Assembly: GCA_032718475.1 (NCBI GenBank)
Contig: JAUCBJ010005365.1
Location: 1-37,943, forward strand
Direction of reading: 5' to 3'
DNA: 37,943 nucleotides
Origin: Nemertoderma westbladi
Lineage: Eukaryota > Xenacoelomorpha > Nemertodermatida > Nemertodermatidae
Below are positions 27,301-34,652 of the stretch, piece after piece; the stretch's first letter is position 1; the number at the start of each line of letters is the position of its first letter. The notes under the pieces are model-generated. The model saw nothing but the letters and a program-made list of their open reading frames with translations. It was not told the DNA's origin and did not search any database. Position numbers and translations under genes: made by a program.

Positions 27301-28803
27301 CAATTAAAAAAGATACAATAATAATTTCTTCATTTTCGATGTCTGTTTTTACCATCGACAGATTCTAGTCCGTCTATCAAAAAATATGAATAATATTGTA
27401 ATAAGCTACGTACGTCCGTTTCAGACCTCTTTAGTAGCGCTAGTAGGTTCAGCCACTCTCCCCTGACATTCACCTTTCTATTTATTCCACTTCTACTGAA
27501 TAGGCAGTCTTGTCAGAGGAAAGTGGATAGCAAGGGAGAGTGGCTGAACCTATTAGCACTACTGAAGAGGCCTGATAGACCGAAACGTACGTATAGCGCT
27601 TTGGTTCAACCCCCGCGGTGACGCGCTTTCTCATTTTTTTTCCATTTCTGAATAACTTATTACAGTTCAAAATATAGATAAATAGACACAAAAAGAAAGG
27701 ACAAGCAGACTGGCTGACAGACAGACTGAAGGGTCGACATCTGATGTCCATGAGTCGAGTCTGTAATTAATCACAATATTCTGGGAGATGGCGTACGTGT
27801 TTATATGACTTACTGATATAAGTTTATCAATGGGTACTCCAGGCGGATCGCCTTCACTGAGAACATGAAATAGAACTTCTTCATCCGTCCTAAAACAGAA
27901 TAGCAGACTAAGTTGTAACGTAGATAAATAAAGTAAAGTTCCCCAACGGTAAAATATTTGGAATTTAATTGAGTAAGGTAATTTTCTGTCAATTGTAAGT
28001 AGTACTTGTGTTTATTACTGTACTTGCTTGGGTTCGGTTATCGGGGAATATGCCTTTTGGGTGTTGATGCGTTGTGGGCTATTATTATATTTCGGTACAT
28101 AGAATCGGTTGACTGGTCTTTTGATCCATTGCATTGGATTCGGTCCTTGTTGACCTAGGCGATAACCGAGCCAGTATTTCTTCTGGAGGTTTCCCAACCA
28201 CTACTTATCTTTCGTTTTTGGAAGGAAACCGATTGTGGTCGCAGCTCCTTCAAGCGGTTTTGCAGGTAGGCCACCATTGGTTGATTACCTTTCGCCTAAT
28301 CCATAGTCTATAGCACTGATTGCAACTAGTGCTCCATTTGTAGCAACAGAACAGGCCCTTGTAGCTCCACATTGTTACCATAGTGGTAGCAGGACGTGAG
28401 GAGCCTGATCTAGGAGGATCCTGATCTGAGATTCCAGATACCGGTACATCAATATTTCCTATACCTTAAAACCTCAGGTCAGGAGGAGTAATTCAAGCTC
28501 CTATTAAATTGGTTTGTGATAAATAAATCGTAAATAAACTTACATTCTTTGCATGCCTACATTGTCGGCTTCTGTATGCTGGTGGGTGGCTTGTGGATTG
28601 TATGTGGCGGCGTCACTGAATACAGAAACACATCGCTTTACTACTATTGGGACAGTTCGTCTGTTACTAATAGTCTGATTTATCGTTATATTGTTGCTTT
28701 TCCTGAGATTGAGATGTTGACAATTGGAAAGTTGATGAAACCGATTCTTTATTCTAATCGCGCCAAACAACCGACTTTTAAATATAAGTTTCTTTAGCAG
28801 CAT
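15299..28803 (-). CDS. GLS: Mitochondrial glutaminase (GLS-type), ten coding exons
   Basis: The gene hydrolyses glutamine to glutamate and ammonia in mitochondria. Exons from 5' to 3': 28803-28544, 27889-27814, 27291-27173, 26306-26097, 25339-25248, 24272-24103, 23774-23598, 22634-22458, 15948-15817, 15394-15299. All have GT..AG borders, and the phases add up to 503 codons with no stop. The order is a basic mitochondrial leader, an EF-hand-like N-terminal domain, then the beta-lactamase-like glutaminase core. Active-site residues known from human GLS are present: Tyr in 'KVATYIP', Ser and Lys in 'QSCSKP', Asn in 'NPMINAGAI', Glu and Asn in '[10 protein letters not shown]', Tyr in 'CGLYDYSGQ' and the 'PGKSAVSG' loop. 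The gene looks functional. The C-terminal ankyrin region was not found. One intron is 6.5 kb and, like the others, is loaded with mobile DNA. Confidence 0.9.
15817..15948 (-). CDS. GLS: Glutaminase exon 9
   Basis: 132 bp, phase 0. Encodes '[18 protein letters not shown]' (active-site lid loop) and '[18 protein letters not shown]', strongly conserved in all glutaminases. Confidence 0.95.
16020..16080 (+). repeat. tRNA-derived SINE fragment (B box)
   Basis: 'cgtgggttcgatccctgcac' matches the T-arm and B box of a tRNA. No preceding D- and anticodon arms can be folded, so this is a SINE remnant rather than a tRNA gene. Confidence 0.5.
16260..16482 (+). repeat. Dispersed repeat, copy 1 (also at 20564-20778)
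   Basis: About 220 bp starting 'catttatagt' and ending 'ggattaaatttgtactcaat' is repeated with scattered substitutions and small indels at 20564-20778, same orientation. Both copies lie in the large glutaminase intron. Confidence 0.85.
16483..18474. other. Intronic AT-rich stretch without genes
   Basis: Holds a G20 run at 16844-16863, a segment with 'gacagacag' at about 17033, and at 18010-18080 a partial dispersed-repeat end ('ccgatttagttagtgg', then 'ggctcgccccac') shared with 21180-21240 and, inverted, 31849-31910. 'tcagcagttaattaattaactgc' type motifs recur at 17590 and 18165. No coding signal. Confidence 0.5.
18475..19200 (-). pseudogene. Fragment of the same LINE family, reverse transcriptase part
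   Basis: The minus strand of 18475-18692 matches the thumb region of the LINE at about 2055-2270 and 18987-19200 matches about 1865-2055, with deletions and substitutions. The catalytic box has decayed ('LDFAEE' in place of the FADD form), and there are stops. A 282-bp MITE interrupts it. It is an old dead copy, in the glutaminase intron. Confidence 0.8.
18699..18980. mobile_element. 282-bp MITE with a 6-bp target duplication
   Basis: Flanked by ACATGC at 18693-18698 and 18981-18986. The ends are inverted copies of 'cccatgtgaagaat', and an inner inverted relative 'acctggtattatttacatggg' sits near 18904. It is inserted in the LINE fragment, whose sequence resumes on the other side. Confidence 0.75.
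19690..19865 (-). repeat. Inverted partial copy of the 1.5-kb duplicated unit
   Basis: The reverse complement matches about 33700-33905, including 'tgcgcgaaggccccacgaa', 'aatctgtatctgataactgag' and the flank of the C15 run at 19849-19863. It shows that the unit duplicated at 30057 and 33206 belongs to a dispersed family. Confidence 0.75.
19888..20205 (+). repeat. ~158-bp tandem duplication
   Basis: 'ataactaccgatgc' through the 'aagactgacg' region repeats at 19888 and 20046 with moderate divergence and small indels. No coding content. Confidence 0.8.
20564..20778 (+). repeat. Dispersed repeat, copy 2 (also at 16260-16482)
   Basis: Same repeat as at 16260. Here it is directly followed by the microsatellite-bearing element at 20786. 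Confidence 0.85.
20786..21242 (+). mobile_element. Microsatellite-bearing dispersed element (pearl/HINE-like)
   Basis: Contains a conserved core ('cgaaggccacacggaaatt', 'ccagactacatgtg', 'ttaacatttggctgagttat'), then six degenerate 8-bp units of ACAGAACA type (21134-21183), then 'caccgattgagttagtgg' and a 'gctcgccccac' end. The same element lies inverted at 31846-33270, where the 8-bp run has expanded to 1 kb. Helentron-type ancestry is a guess from layout. Confidence 0.75.
21250..22320 (+). pseudogene. Ty3/Gypsy-type gag-protease remnant
   Basis: Locally GC-rich, unlike its surroundings. One frame holds a capsid-like '[17 protein letters not shown]', another a double zinc knuckle ('[17 protein letters not shown]' then '[14 protein letters not shown]'), and after a SINE-like insertion a third holds '[10 protein letters not shown]', the retroviral aspartic protease D-S-G motif. 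Frames are broken several times and no reverse transcriptase follows. It is a dead LTR-retrotransposon piece in the glutaminase intron. Confidence 0.75.
21940..22166 (+). mobile_element. SINE/LINE 3'-tail insertion splitting the gag-protease remnant
   Basis: Ends with 'ggcgctatataaataaat' followed by (TTA)n, the widespread 3' tail shared by many animal SINEs and their partner LINEs. It separates the zinc-knuckle part from the protease part of the retroelement. Confidence 0.65.
22458..22634 (-). CDS. GLS: Glutaminase exon 8
   Basis: 177 bp, phase 0. Encodes '[20 protein letters not shown]' and '[16 protein letters not shown]'. Donor GTGAGT. Followed by a ~6.5-kb intron filled with repeats. 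Confidence 0.95.
22777..22870. repeat. Imperfect palindrome
   Basis: 'ctttgcagcgttatgaccc' pairs with 'gggtctttaacgctgtaaag', and the interior continues to pair around 'gcgagcgcagcg'. Similar 'gcagcgtt' palindromes recur at 23415-23470, so this belongs to a fold-back family. Confidence 0.65.
22900..23514. mobile_element. 615-bp MITE with ~30-bp terminal inverted repeats
   Basis: The left end 'ttttgttacattatgtcaac' and onward to 'cagcgtt' (to about 22930) is matched by the reverse complement of 23484-23514. It lies in the intron between glutaminase exons 7 and 8. No ORF inside. Confidence 0.8.
23598..23774 (-). CDS. GLS: Glutaminase exon 7
   Basis: 177 bp, 59 codons, phase 0 at both ends. 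Encodes '[19 protein letters not shown]' and '[18 protein letters not shown]'. Glu and Asn seven residues apart match the active-site pair of human GLS. Confidence 0.95.
24103..24272 (-). CDS. GLS: Glutaminase exon 6
   Basis: 170 bp. Encodes '[18 protein letters not shown]' and '[19 protein letters not shown]', with the substrate-binding Asn of NAGA. Donor GTTAGT in phase 0. Confidence 0.95.
24367..24591 (-). pseudogene. Possible non-LTR reverse transcriptase fragment
   Basis: A 74-codon open stretch with '[19 protein letters not shown]', resembling the thumb segment of LINE reverse transcriptases (compare 'LFRAAVVPVLLYG' in the LINE at 814). No catalytic motif. Weak evidence. Confidence 0.35.
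24960..25147 (+). repeat. Dispersed repeat ending in a G19 run
   Basis: Related to 37560-37800: both have 'actc/atcgaaaa', 'gattcccaactc', 'gaaccacgg' type blocks followed by a long G run and 'tgtcatattgaacc'. The G tract (25129-25147) is thus part of the repeat. Confidence 0.6.
25248..25339 (-). CDS. GLS: Glutaminase exon 5 (catalytic Ser-Lys exon)
   Basis: 92 bp, acceptor TTTTTAG and donor GTACGG. Encodes '[18 protein letters not shown]', which carries the nucleophilic Ser and general-base Lys (S-x-x-K as SCSK). Phases 2 and 1 match both neighbours exactly, confirming this small exon. Confidence 0.9.
25686..25940. mobile_element. MITE with inverted ends 'ggggatactggacgcaa'
   Basis: The left end near 25690-25714 and the reverse complement of 25902-25940 share 'acgttctcg', 'ggggg' and 'actggacgcaa'. 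The interior is an inverted relative of 31050-31200 and 34125-34270 ('aacctgttctattgt', 'tttattgttttggtta'). It lies in a glutaminase intron. Confidence 0.7.
26097..26306 (-). CDS. GLS: Glutaminase exon 4
   Basis: 210 bp. Contains '[14 protein letters not shown]', '[14 protein letters not shown]' with the active-site Tyr, and '[13 protein letters not shown]'. Donor GTAATA, phase 2. Confidence 0.92.
26750..27157 (+). repeat. 25-bp satellite, ~16 copies
   Basis: Unit 'ttgggatatagaacatatat' plus 'tatgg' is repeated head to tail with no variation until a final partial unit. It lies in a glutaminase intron and ends 15 bp from the exon 3 donor. It has no spacers and is not a CRISPR. Confidence 0.97.
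27173..27291 (-). CDS. GLS: Glutaminase exon 3
   Basis: 119 bp, acceptor TTTCAG and donor GTAAGT. Encodes '[18 protein letters not shown]', corresponding to the conserved GLR.(S/T)DPRL segment. Its donor is about 15 bp from a 25-bp satellite. Confidence 0.88.
27409..27600. mobile_element. Fold-back element, ~55-bp arms
   Basis: 'tagtaggttcagccactctc' and flanks (27409-27466) pair with the inverse near 27536-27600 ('gagagtggctgaacctatta'), leaving a ~70-base loop. It lies in the intron between glutaminase exons 2 and 3. Confidence 0.8.
27814..27889 (-). CDS. GLS: Glutaminase exon 2
   Basis: 76 bp between a TTTTAG acceptor and a GTAAGT donor. Encodes '[20 protein letters not shown]', the start of the EF-hand-like N-terminal domain of GLS. 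Confidence 0.85.
27890..28543. other. Glutaminase intron 1
   Basis: Higher GC than other introns. A 60-codon open stretch on the minus strand (28015-28197) resembles no family I know. No mobile element recognised. Confidence 0.4.
28544..28803 (-). CDS. GLS: Glutaminase exon 1 (start and mitochondrial leader)
   Basis: ATG at 28803 in 'gaaaaATGc' context. It encodes '[19 protein letters not shown]', an amphipathic, Arg/Lys-rich, acid-free leader typical of mitochondrial targeting. Ends at a GTAAGT donor in phase 2, which joins exactly to the 1-base overhang of exon 2. The opposite-strand open frame here is not coding. Confidence 0.75.
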
Positions 28804-29979
28804 TTTTCTTCCACTCGAAAAATCGATGTAATTAATTTATATTTATGAAAAGCAACAGAGGCAATAAATAATGAATCAAATAAATATTGATTAACATATT
28901 AAATAATTTTGATTAAAATATTCACTAATATTAAGTAATTAATTATTTTTTAAGATAGGTTTATTTATACATTATGTAAAAACAATAACAAATACACCAA
29001 ACAATGTACCGGTATAAAAGGTATTGTCCAACATAACATACAGGATTAAGCCTAAATCTTTACAGCTTATTTCCAAGGGGGTCTAATATTACGTTAAATA
29101 AATTCAAGATATTTATATATATTATATATTATAGATTCAATCTGCTGTTTGCGAAATAATACATCAATATTACGAGGATCAGAATTAACAGAACAAGGAA
29201 TTCAACAAAATTGTATTGTACATGTTTAATTAGAACCGGTTCCCATAGCAATTATGACTAATTAACCGGTATTTTGGTAAATCATTTATATGAAACCTAG
29301 GAGTGAACTCGCAACTCCAAACCGCACGTGCAGAACCGATTACAATTACTCCCTACCACGATATAATCATAAAACGCGAGATAAATAATAATAATTGTAG
29401 ATCACAATTGTATCTGTATGTGCAGGCTGGTTTCCCTATCTCATATTCAGTCGCAGATAAACTGTTGTATCTCACTGGACAGATCTTTAGCAGCCCGCAG
29501 CTTCCATCATTAACCATCAACCAATCAACTGATCCCTGATAAATGGGTTATAGGGATGTTCCTTATGCTAGGAGCTCTTCTAGGAATACAACATTTTGGG
29601 AAGAGGGATTTGGGTGAGGTGGGGGGGGGGGGGGGGGGGGGGGGGTGCGATTGGATGGGCCTAATTAGTAATTACACCAAACTCAAGCCCCCAACCCCGA
29701 ATATTTCTAGGTTAATTTAAATAATTAGATTTTATCACTTAGGAATTATATACTGTAAATTTGGTTTTTTTATTGGAGCATTCTGATTTGAGCAATATAT
29801 CCTTACGAGGTACCCGAAAACTTGAACCTTAGCCATGATATAGACGTTGTGGGCTGCTTAGCCAGGCAGGTCTGGTCCTCTCTGTTGCAACAGCCAAGTG
29901 TGAGATCCAGCTTTACACTACAGCTGAGAATCCGGGGACCAGGGCCGTATTAATTAACGGCGGGACTTTTGGGACTGTA
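28804..29979. other. Region upstream of the glutaminase start
   Basis: AT-rich. The promoter of the glutaminase gene should lie near 28804-29100, but no convincing TATA box is visible. A G25 run lies at 29621-29645. No gene seen. Confidence 0.4.
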
Positions 29980-30014
29980 GGCCCGGGCCCCGAATAAGTT
30001 TGGGGCCCGGGCCT
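29980..30014. repeat. GC palindrome (ggcccgggcccc hairpin)
   Basis: Twelve-base arms 'ggcccgggcccc' and 'ggggcccgggcc' around an 11-base spacer. An almost identical hairpin lies at 31572-31608, at the start of the second duplicated unit. Confidence 0.85.
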
Positions 30015-30056
30015 CAAACCAAAATTCATCAATTTTACATTACTTATTATTTTTAT

Positions 30057-31567
30057 AGTTTTTAATTAGTTCAAGTGATTTGCTTTAAGAAATGTGTTTT
30101 TAATTGATCTAAACGTATTTAAGTCATCAAAATGCCCTCGTCACTCTATACCTCCCTCATTCCTTGGCATGCTTGCTATTGCCTATAATTTGGGAACCAG
30201 TCCAATCATCTCACCACTACTTGGCAACTGGTAATTACATCTATAGCATAGGACATAGGCCGGCACTACTAGTGTAAGGTGCCATACTAATAATCCAGCT
30301 TGCTTATTATTTATCTATAATATATAATATATTATATGTAATTATATATAATATATTATTTATCTCGTAAAATGATTGCCTGAGTATTTAATCATGATTC
30401 TTTCGAATAATTAGCTAAATAATTTCGTTGAGGTGTTGACATTATAAATTAATATTTCAGTACCAATACTATCGGCATAAGGTGAGTTTTAATAAGTTTT
30501 ACTAATTGGGTTGCCTCCACACCTAAAAATATATTACTTTTAAAACACATTTTTCCTGTTAATTCCTCTGCCTTTCATTAATCCTCTGTGCTCATTTGGG
30601 TTGGGGTGGTGCAGATTAAGAGGGCGGTTGAAGCGAGAAGGGGGGAACTTTCCTCTCTTCTTTGATTTATTCTTATTGGCAGTTTGTTTAAATTTCTTAT
30701 TTATTTATTTAAATTTCTTAAATGCCGATTTTGGGATAGAATTGCTCCATTTTAATCTGTATCTGATGACTGAGCGTAGTGCTGCGCGAAGGCCCCATGA
30801 AGGTGTATAGCTTATAGCTAATAGTGAATAATGACTAATTGTATTTTATAGCAGAAACTAACAATTATTTTTGAAAAATACTGCCTTGAAAATAATAAAA
30901 AATTAGCGGTGGCCGGCCCTAATGCTGGCCCAAAAATACGAGATGGTGGGGGGGGGGGGGGGGGGGGGGGGATATGCGTCAAAACTCCACCCCCCGGTGG
31001 GGTCTTGACGCATATCCCATCACGGCGAATTAATATCTCGCCTTTATGTTAAAATATCAATAAAAGAAGAGGAGCAGGTTACAGTGGCACATTATTCTAA
31101 CCAAAACAATAAATAAACTAATGACAATAGAACAGGTTAAAGATATATTATTGGGAGTAATCAGCTGTTATAGATTTCCCATAAAGAGGAATGAATTTTG
31201 ATAGCGTTGAACCTCCCACCCCCCCCATCTGAAATTATACAAAATTTAATAATATGGTGCCTCCCACATATCCCGGACCTGAGAATCTGATTGGCGGAAC
31301 TGCTGTACAGTAGTTATGAAGCAGGGGATGATGGGGGTGTGGGTGTTGCTGCTTTGGTGAGGTAGTTCGGCAAAATTTTGTTAACATAATTTTTTTCAAA
31401 AAACAACTATATTTTTGGATAGTACTCAAGTCATATTCTGAACCTATCTGAACCCAATCTCGAGAATTATAACAAATCTGAATCCAATCTGAATCGAAAA
31501 TAGAAAGAGGGGTGAAAAAAATTATTAATTTTTGCATTAACAATTTTGAAATTTGAAGAAATTTTAC
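30057..31567 (+). repeat. 1.5-kb direct duplication, copy 1
   Basis: Highly similar to 33206-34652 throughout, including an identical 102-codon chance ORF, the hairpin after the G run and the 3' end. Copy 1 has a G24 run (30948-30971) versus G15 in copy 2, and ~45 bp more of an AT repeat near 30315-30360. No coding function seen. Confidence 0.93.
30971..31018. repeat. Hairpin next to the G run
   Basis: 'ggatatgcgtcaa' and 'ttgacgcatatcc' with the adjoining 'ccacc'/'ggtgg' form ~22-base arms with two mismatches. The same hairpin is at 34054-34101 in the other copy. Confidence 0.85.
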
Positions 31568-31845
31568 ATTCGGGGCCCGGGCCCCGAATAAGTTTGGGGC
31601 CCGGGCCTCAAACTAAAACTTTTCATAAATTTTACATTACTTACTATTTTAGTACTTAATGTAGGCCTAATATAATATTTTAATTATTTTTAAATAAGAA
31701 ACATTATAAAAACAGAAAAATTTTCCGCATCGCTCGCGCTTCAGTTTTCTATACTACACTATTATGGAATATTACATGTTTAGTGTTGATACTTTACTGT
31801 CAGCACCTTCCTGCGGATAACGCCTATAGTCAATTAGTGAGTTAA

Positions 31846-33205
31846 ATTGTGGGGCGAGGCACGAAAGTGAGCATTCGGGTACCTCTCAATAACTAACTCA
31901 ATCGGTGCGTCTGTTATTCTGTTGTTCTGTTGTTCTGTTGTTCTGTTGTTCTGTTGTTCTGTTGTTCTGTTGTTCTGTTGTTCTGTTGTTCTGTTGTTCT
32001 GTTGTTCTGTTGTTCTGTTGTTCTGTTGTTCTGTTGTTCTGTTGTTCTGTTGTTCTGTTGTTCTGTTGTTCTGTTGTTCTGTTGTTCTGTTGTTCTGTTG
32101 TTCTGTTGTTCTGTTGTTCTGTTGTTCTGTTGTTCTGTTGTTCTGTTGTTCTGTTGTTCTGTTGTTCTGTTGTTCTGTTGTTCTGTTGTTCTGTTGTTCT
32201 GTTGTTCTGTTGTTCTGTTGTTCTGTTGTTCTGTTGTTCTGTTGTTCTGTTGTTCTGTTGTTCTGTTGTTCTGTTGTTCTGTTGTTCTGTTGTTCTGTTG
32301 TTCTGTTGTTCTGTTGTTCTGTTGTTCTGTTGTTCTGTTGTTCTGTTGTTCTGTTGTTCTGTTGTTCTGTTGTTCTGTTGTTCTGTTGTTCTGTTGTTCT
32401 GTTGTTCTGTTGTTCTGTTGTTCTGTTGTTCTGTTGTTCTGTTGTTCTGTTGTTCTGTTGTTCTGTTGTTCTGTTGTTCTGTTGTTCTGTTGTTCTGTTG
32501 TTCTGTTGTTCTGTTGTTCTGTTGTTCTGTTGTTCTGTTGTTCTGTTGTTCTGTTGTTCTGTTGTTCTGTTGTTCTGTTGTTCTGTTGTTCTGTTGTTCT
32601 GTTGTTCTGTTGTTCTGTTGTTCTGTTGTTCTGTTGTTCTGTTGTTCTGTTGTTCTGTTGTTCTGTTGTTCTGTTGTTCTGTTGTTCTGTTGTTCTGTTG
32701 TTCTGTTGTTCTGTTGTTCTGTTGTTCTGTTGTTCTGTTGTTCTGTTGTTCTGTTGTTCTGTTGTTCTGTTGTTCTGTTGTTCTGTTGTTCTGTTGTTCT
32801 GTTGTTCTGTTGTTCTGTTGTTCTGTTGTTCTGTTGTTCTGTTGTTCTGTTGTTCTGTTGTTCTGTTGTTCTGTTGTTCTGTTGTTATGTTGTTCTGTTG
32901 TTCTGTTGTGTCCAACTTTAAACGTTAATAACTCAGCCAAATGTTAATGAAATCTATCCAATATTGGTACACATGTAGTCTGGCAAAAGTTGAGAGATTT
33001 TACAAGTTGAATTTCCGTGTGGCCTTCGAGAAGGTAAGATAAATTCAGTTAATTAATTAATGATTAATTAATTAATGCTGGTTAGGGTAAAAACAGCAAT
33101 TTCAATATGACTTTTAATGGAAATTAATTATTTTATAGTATAAGATATAAATAATTATACTTAACAATTATACAGCTGTAATCCCCATACCCCATTCCAT
33201 TATAA
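31846..33205 (-). mobile_element. Microsatellite-bearing dispersed element carrying an expanded satellite
   Basis: An inverted copy of the element at 20786-21242: both have 'gtggggcgag' end sequence, the 'ccgattgagttag' block, the 8-bp repeat, 'aacgttaataactcagccaa', 'cacatgtagtctggcaaaag' and 'gtgtggccttcgagaag'. The only major difference is the 1-kb 8-bp array. Confidence 0.8.
31911..32909 (+). repeat. 8-bp satellite (CTGTTGTT)n, ~125 copies
   Basis: A 1-kb array of the octamer, almost perfect; the visible variants are in the first unit ('ctgttatt') and near 32887 ('gttatgtt'). Because eight and three share no factor, every frame reads the same repeating octapeptide, which makes four long open frames on both strands. 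None of these is a gene. Confidence 0.97.
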
Positions 33206-34652
33206 TTTTTAATTAGTTCAAGTGATTTGCTTTAAGAAATGTGTTTTTAATTGATCTCAACGTAATTAAGTCATTAAAATGCCCTCGCCACTCTATACCT
33301 CCCTCATTCCTTGGCATGCTTGCTATTGCCTATAATTTGGGAACCAGTCCAATCATCTCACCACTATTTGGCAACTGGTAATTACATCTATAGCATAGGA
33401 CATAGGCCGGCACTACTAGTGTAAGGTGCCATACTAATAAGTCAGCGTGCTTATTATTTATCTCGTAAAATTATTGCCAGAGTATTTCATCCTGATTCTT
33501 TCAAATAATTAGCTAAATAATTTCGTTGAGGTGTTGACATTATAAATTAATAATTTCAGTATCAATACTATCGGCATAAGGTGAGTTTTAATAAGTTTTA
33601 CAAATTGGGTTGCCTCCACACCTAAAAATATATTACTTTTAAAACACAATTTTCCTGTTAATACCTCTGCCTTTCATTAATCCTCTGTGCTCCTTTGCGG
33701 CTGGGGTGGTGCAGATTAAGAGGGCGGTTGAAGCGAAGGGGGGAACTTTCCTCTCTTCTTTGATTTATTCTTATAGGCGGTTTGGTTAAATTTCTTATTT
33801 ATTTATTTAAATTTCTTAAGTACCGATTTTGGGATAGAATTGCTCAATTTTAATCTGTATCTGATAACTGAGCGTAGTGCTGCGCGAAGGCCCCACGAAG
33901 GTGTATAGTTTATAGCTAATAGTGAATAATATTTTATAACAGAAAATAACAATTATTTTTGAAAAATACTTACTGCCTTGAAAATAATAAAAAATTAGCG
34001 GTGGCCGGCCCTAATGCTGGCCCAAAAATACGAGATGGTGGGGGGGGGGGGGGGATATGCGTCAAAACTCCACCCCCCGGTGGGGTCTTGACGCATATCC
34101 CATCACGGCGAATTAATATCTCGCCTTTATGTTAAAATATCAATAAAAGAAGAGGAGCAGGTTACAGTGGCACATTATTCTAACCAAAACAATAAATAAA
34201 CTAATGACAATAGAACAGGTTAAAGATATATTATTGGGAGTAATCAGCTGTTATAGATTTCCCATAAAGAGGAATGAATTTTGATAGCGTTGAACCTCCC
34301 ACCCCCCCCATCTGAAATTATACAAAATTTAATAATATGGTGCCTCCCACATATCCCGGACCTGAGAATCTGATTGGCGGAACTGCTGTACAGTAGTTAT
34401 GAAGCAGGGGATGATGGGGGTGTGGGTGTTGCTGCTTTGGTGAGGTAGTTCGGCAAAATTTTGTTAACATAATTTTTTTCAAAAAACAACTATATTTTTG
34501 GATAGTACTCAAGTCATATTCTGAACCTATCTGAACCCAATCTCGAGAATTATAACAAATCTGAATCCAATCTGAATCGAAAATAGAAAGAGGGGTGAAA
34601 AAAATTATTAATTTTTGCATTAACAATTTTGAAATTTGAAGAAATTTTACAA
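33206..34652 (+). repeat. 1.5-kb direct duplication, copy 2
   Basis: Second copy of the unit at 30057-31567, with scattered substitutions in the first half and near-identity in the last ~550 bp (34100-34652). G run of 15 at 34040-34054. Confidence 0.93.

Noticed and set aside
28015-28197. Minus-strand 60-codon ORF in glutaminase intron 1
   Set aside because: It lacks matching splice borders and phase, and I recognise no family.
28549-28797. 82-codon plus-strand ORF
   Set aside because: Antisense to glutaminase exon 1, whose leader sequence, donor and phase fit the rest of the gene.
31235-31543. Identical 102-codon minus-strand ORFs here and at 34318-34626
   Set aside because: Identity is due to the 1.5-kb DNA duplication. 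The product has no recognisable features and includes translated repeat sequence.
31834-32947. Four long open frames of repeating octapeptides on both strands
   Set aside because: They are the arithmetic result of an 8-bp satellite without stop codons; the same octapeptide appears in every frame.
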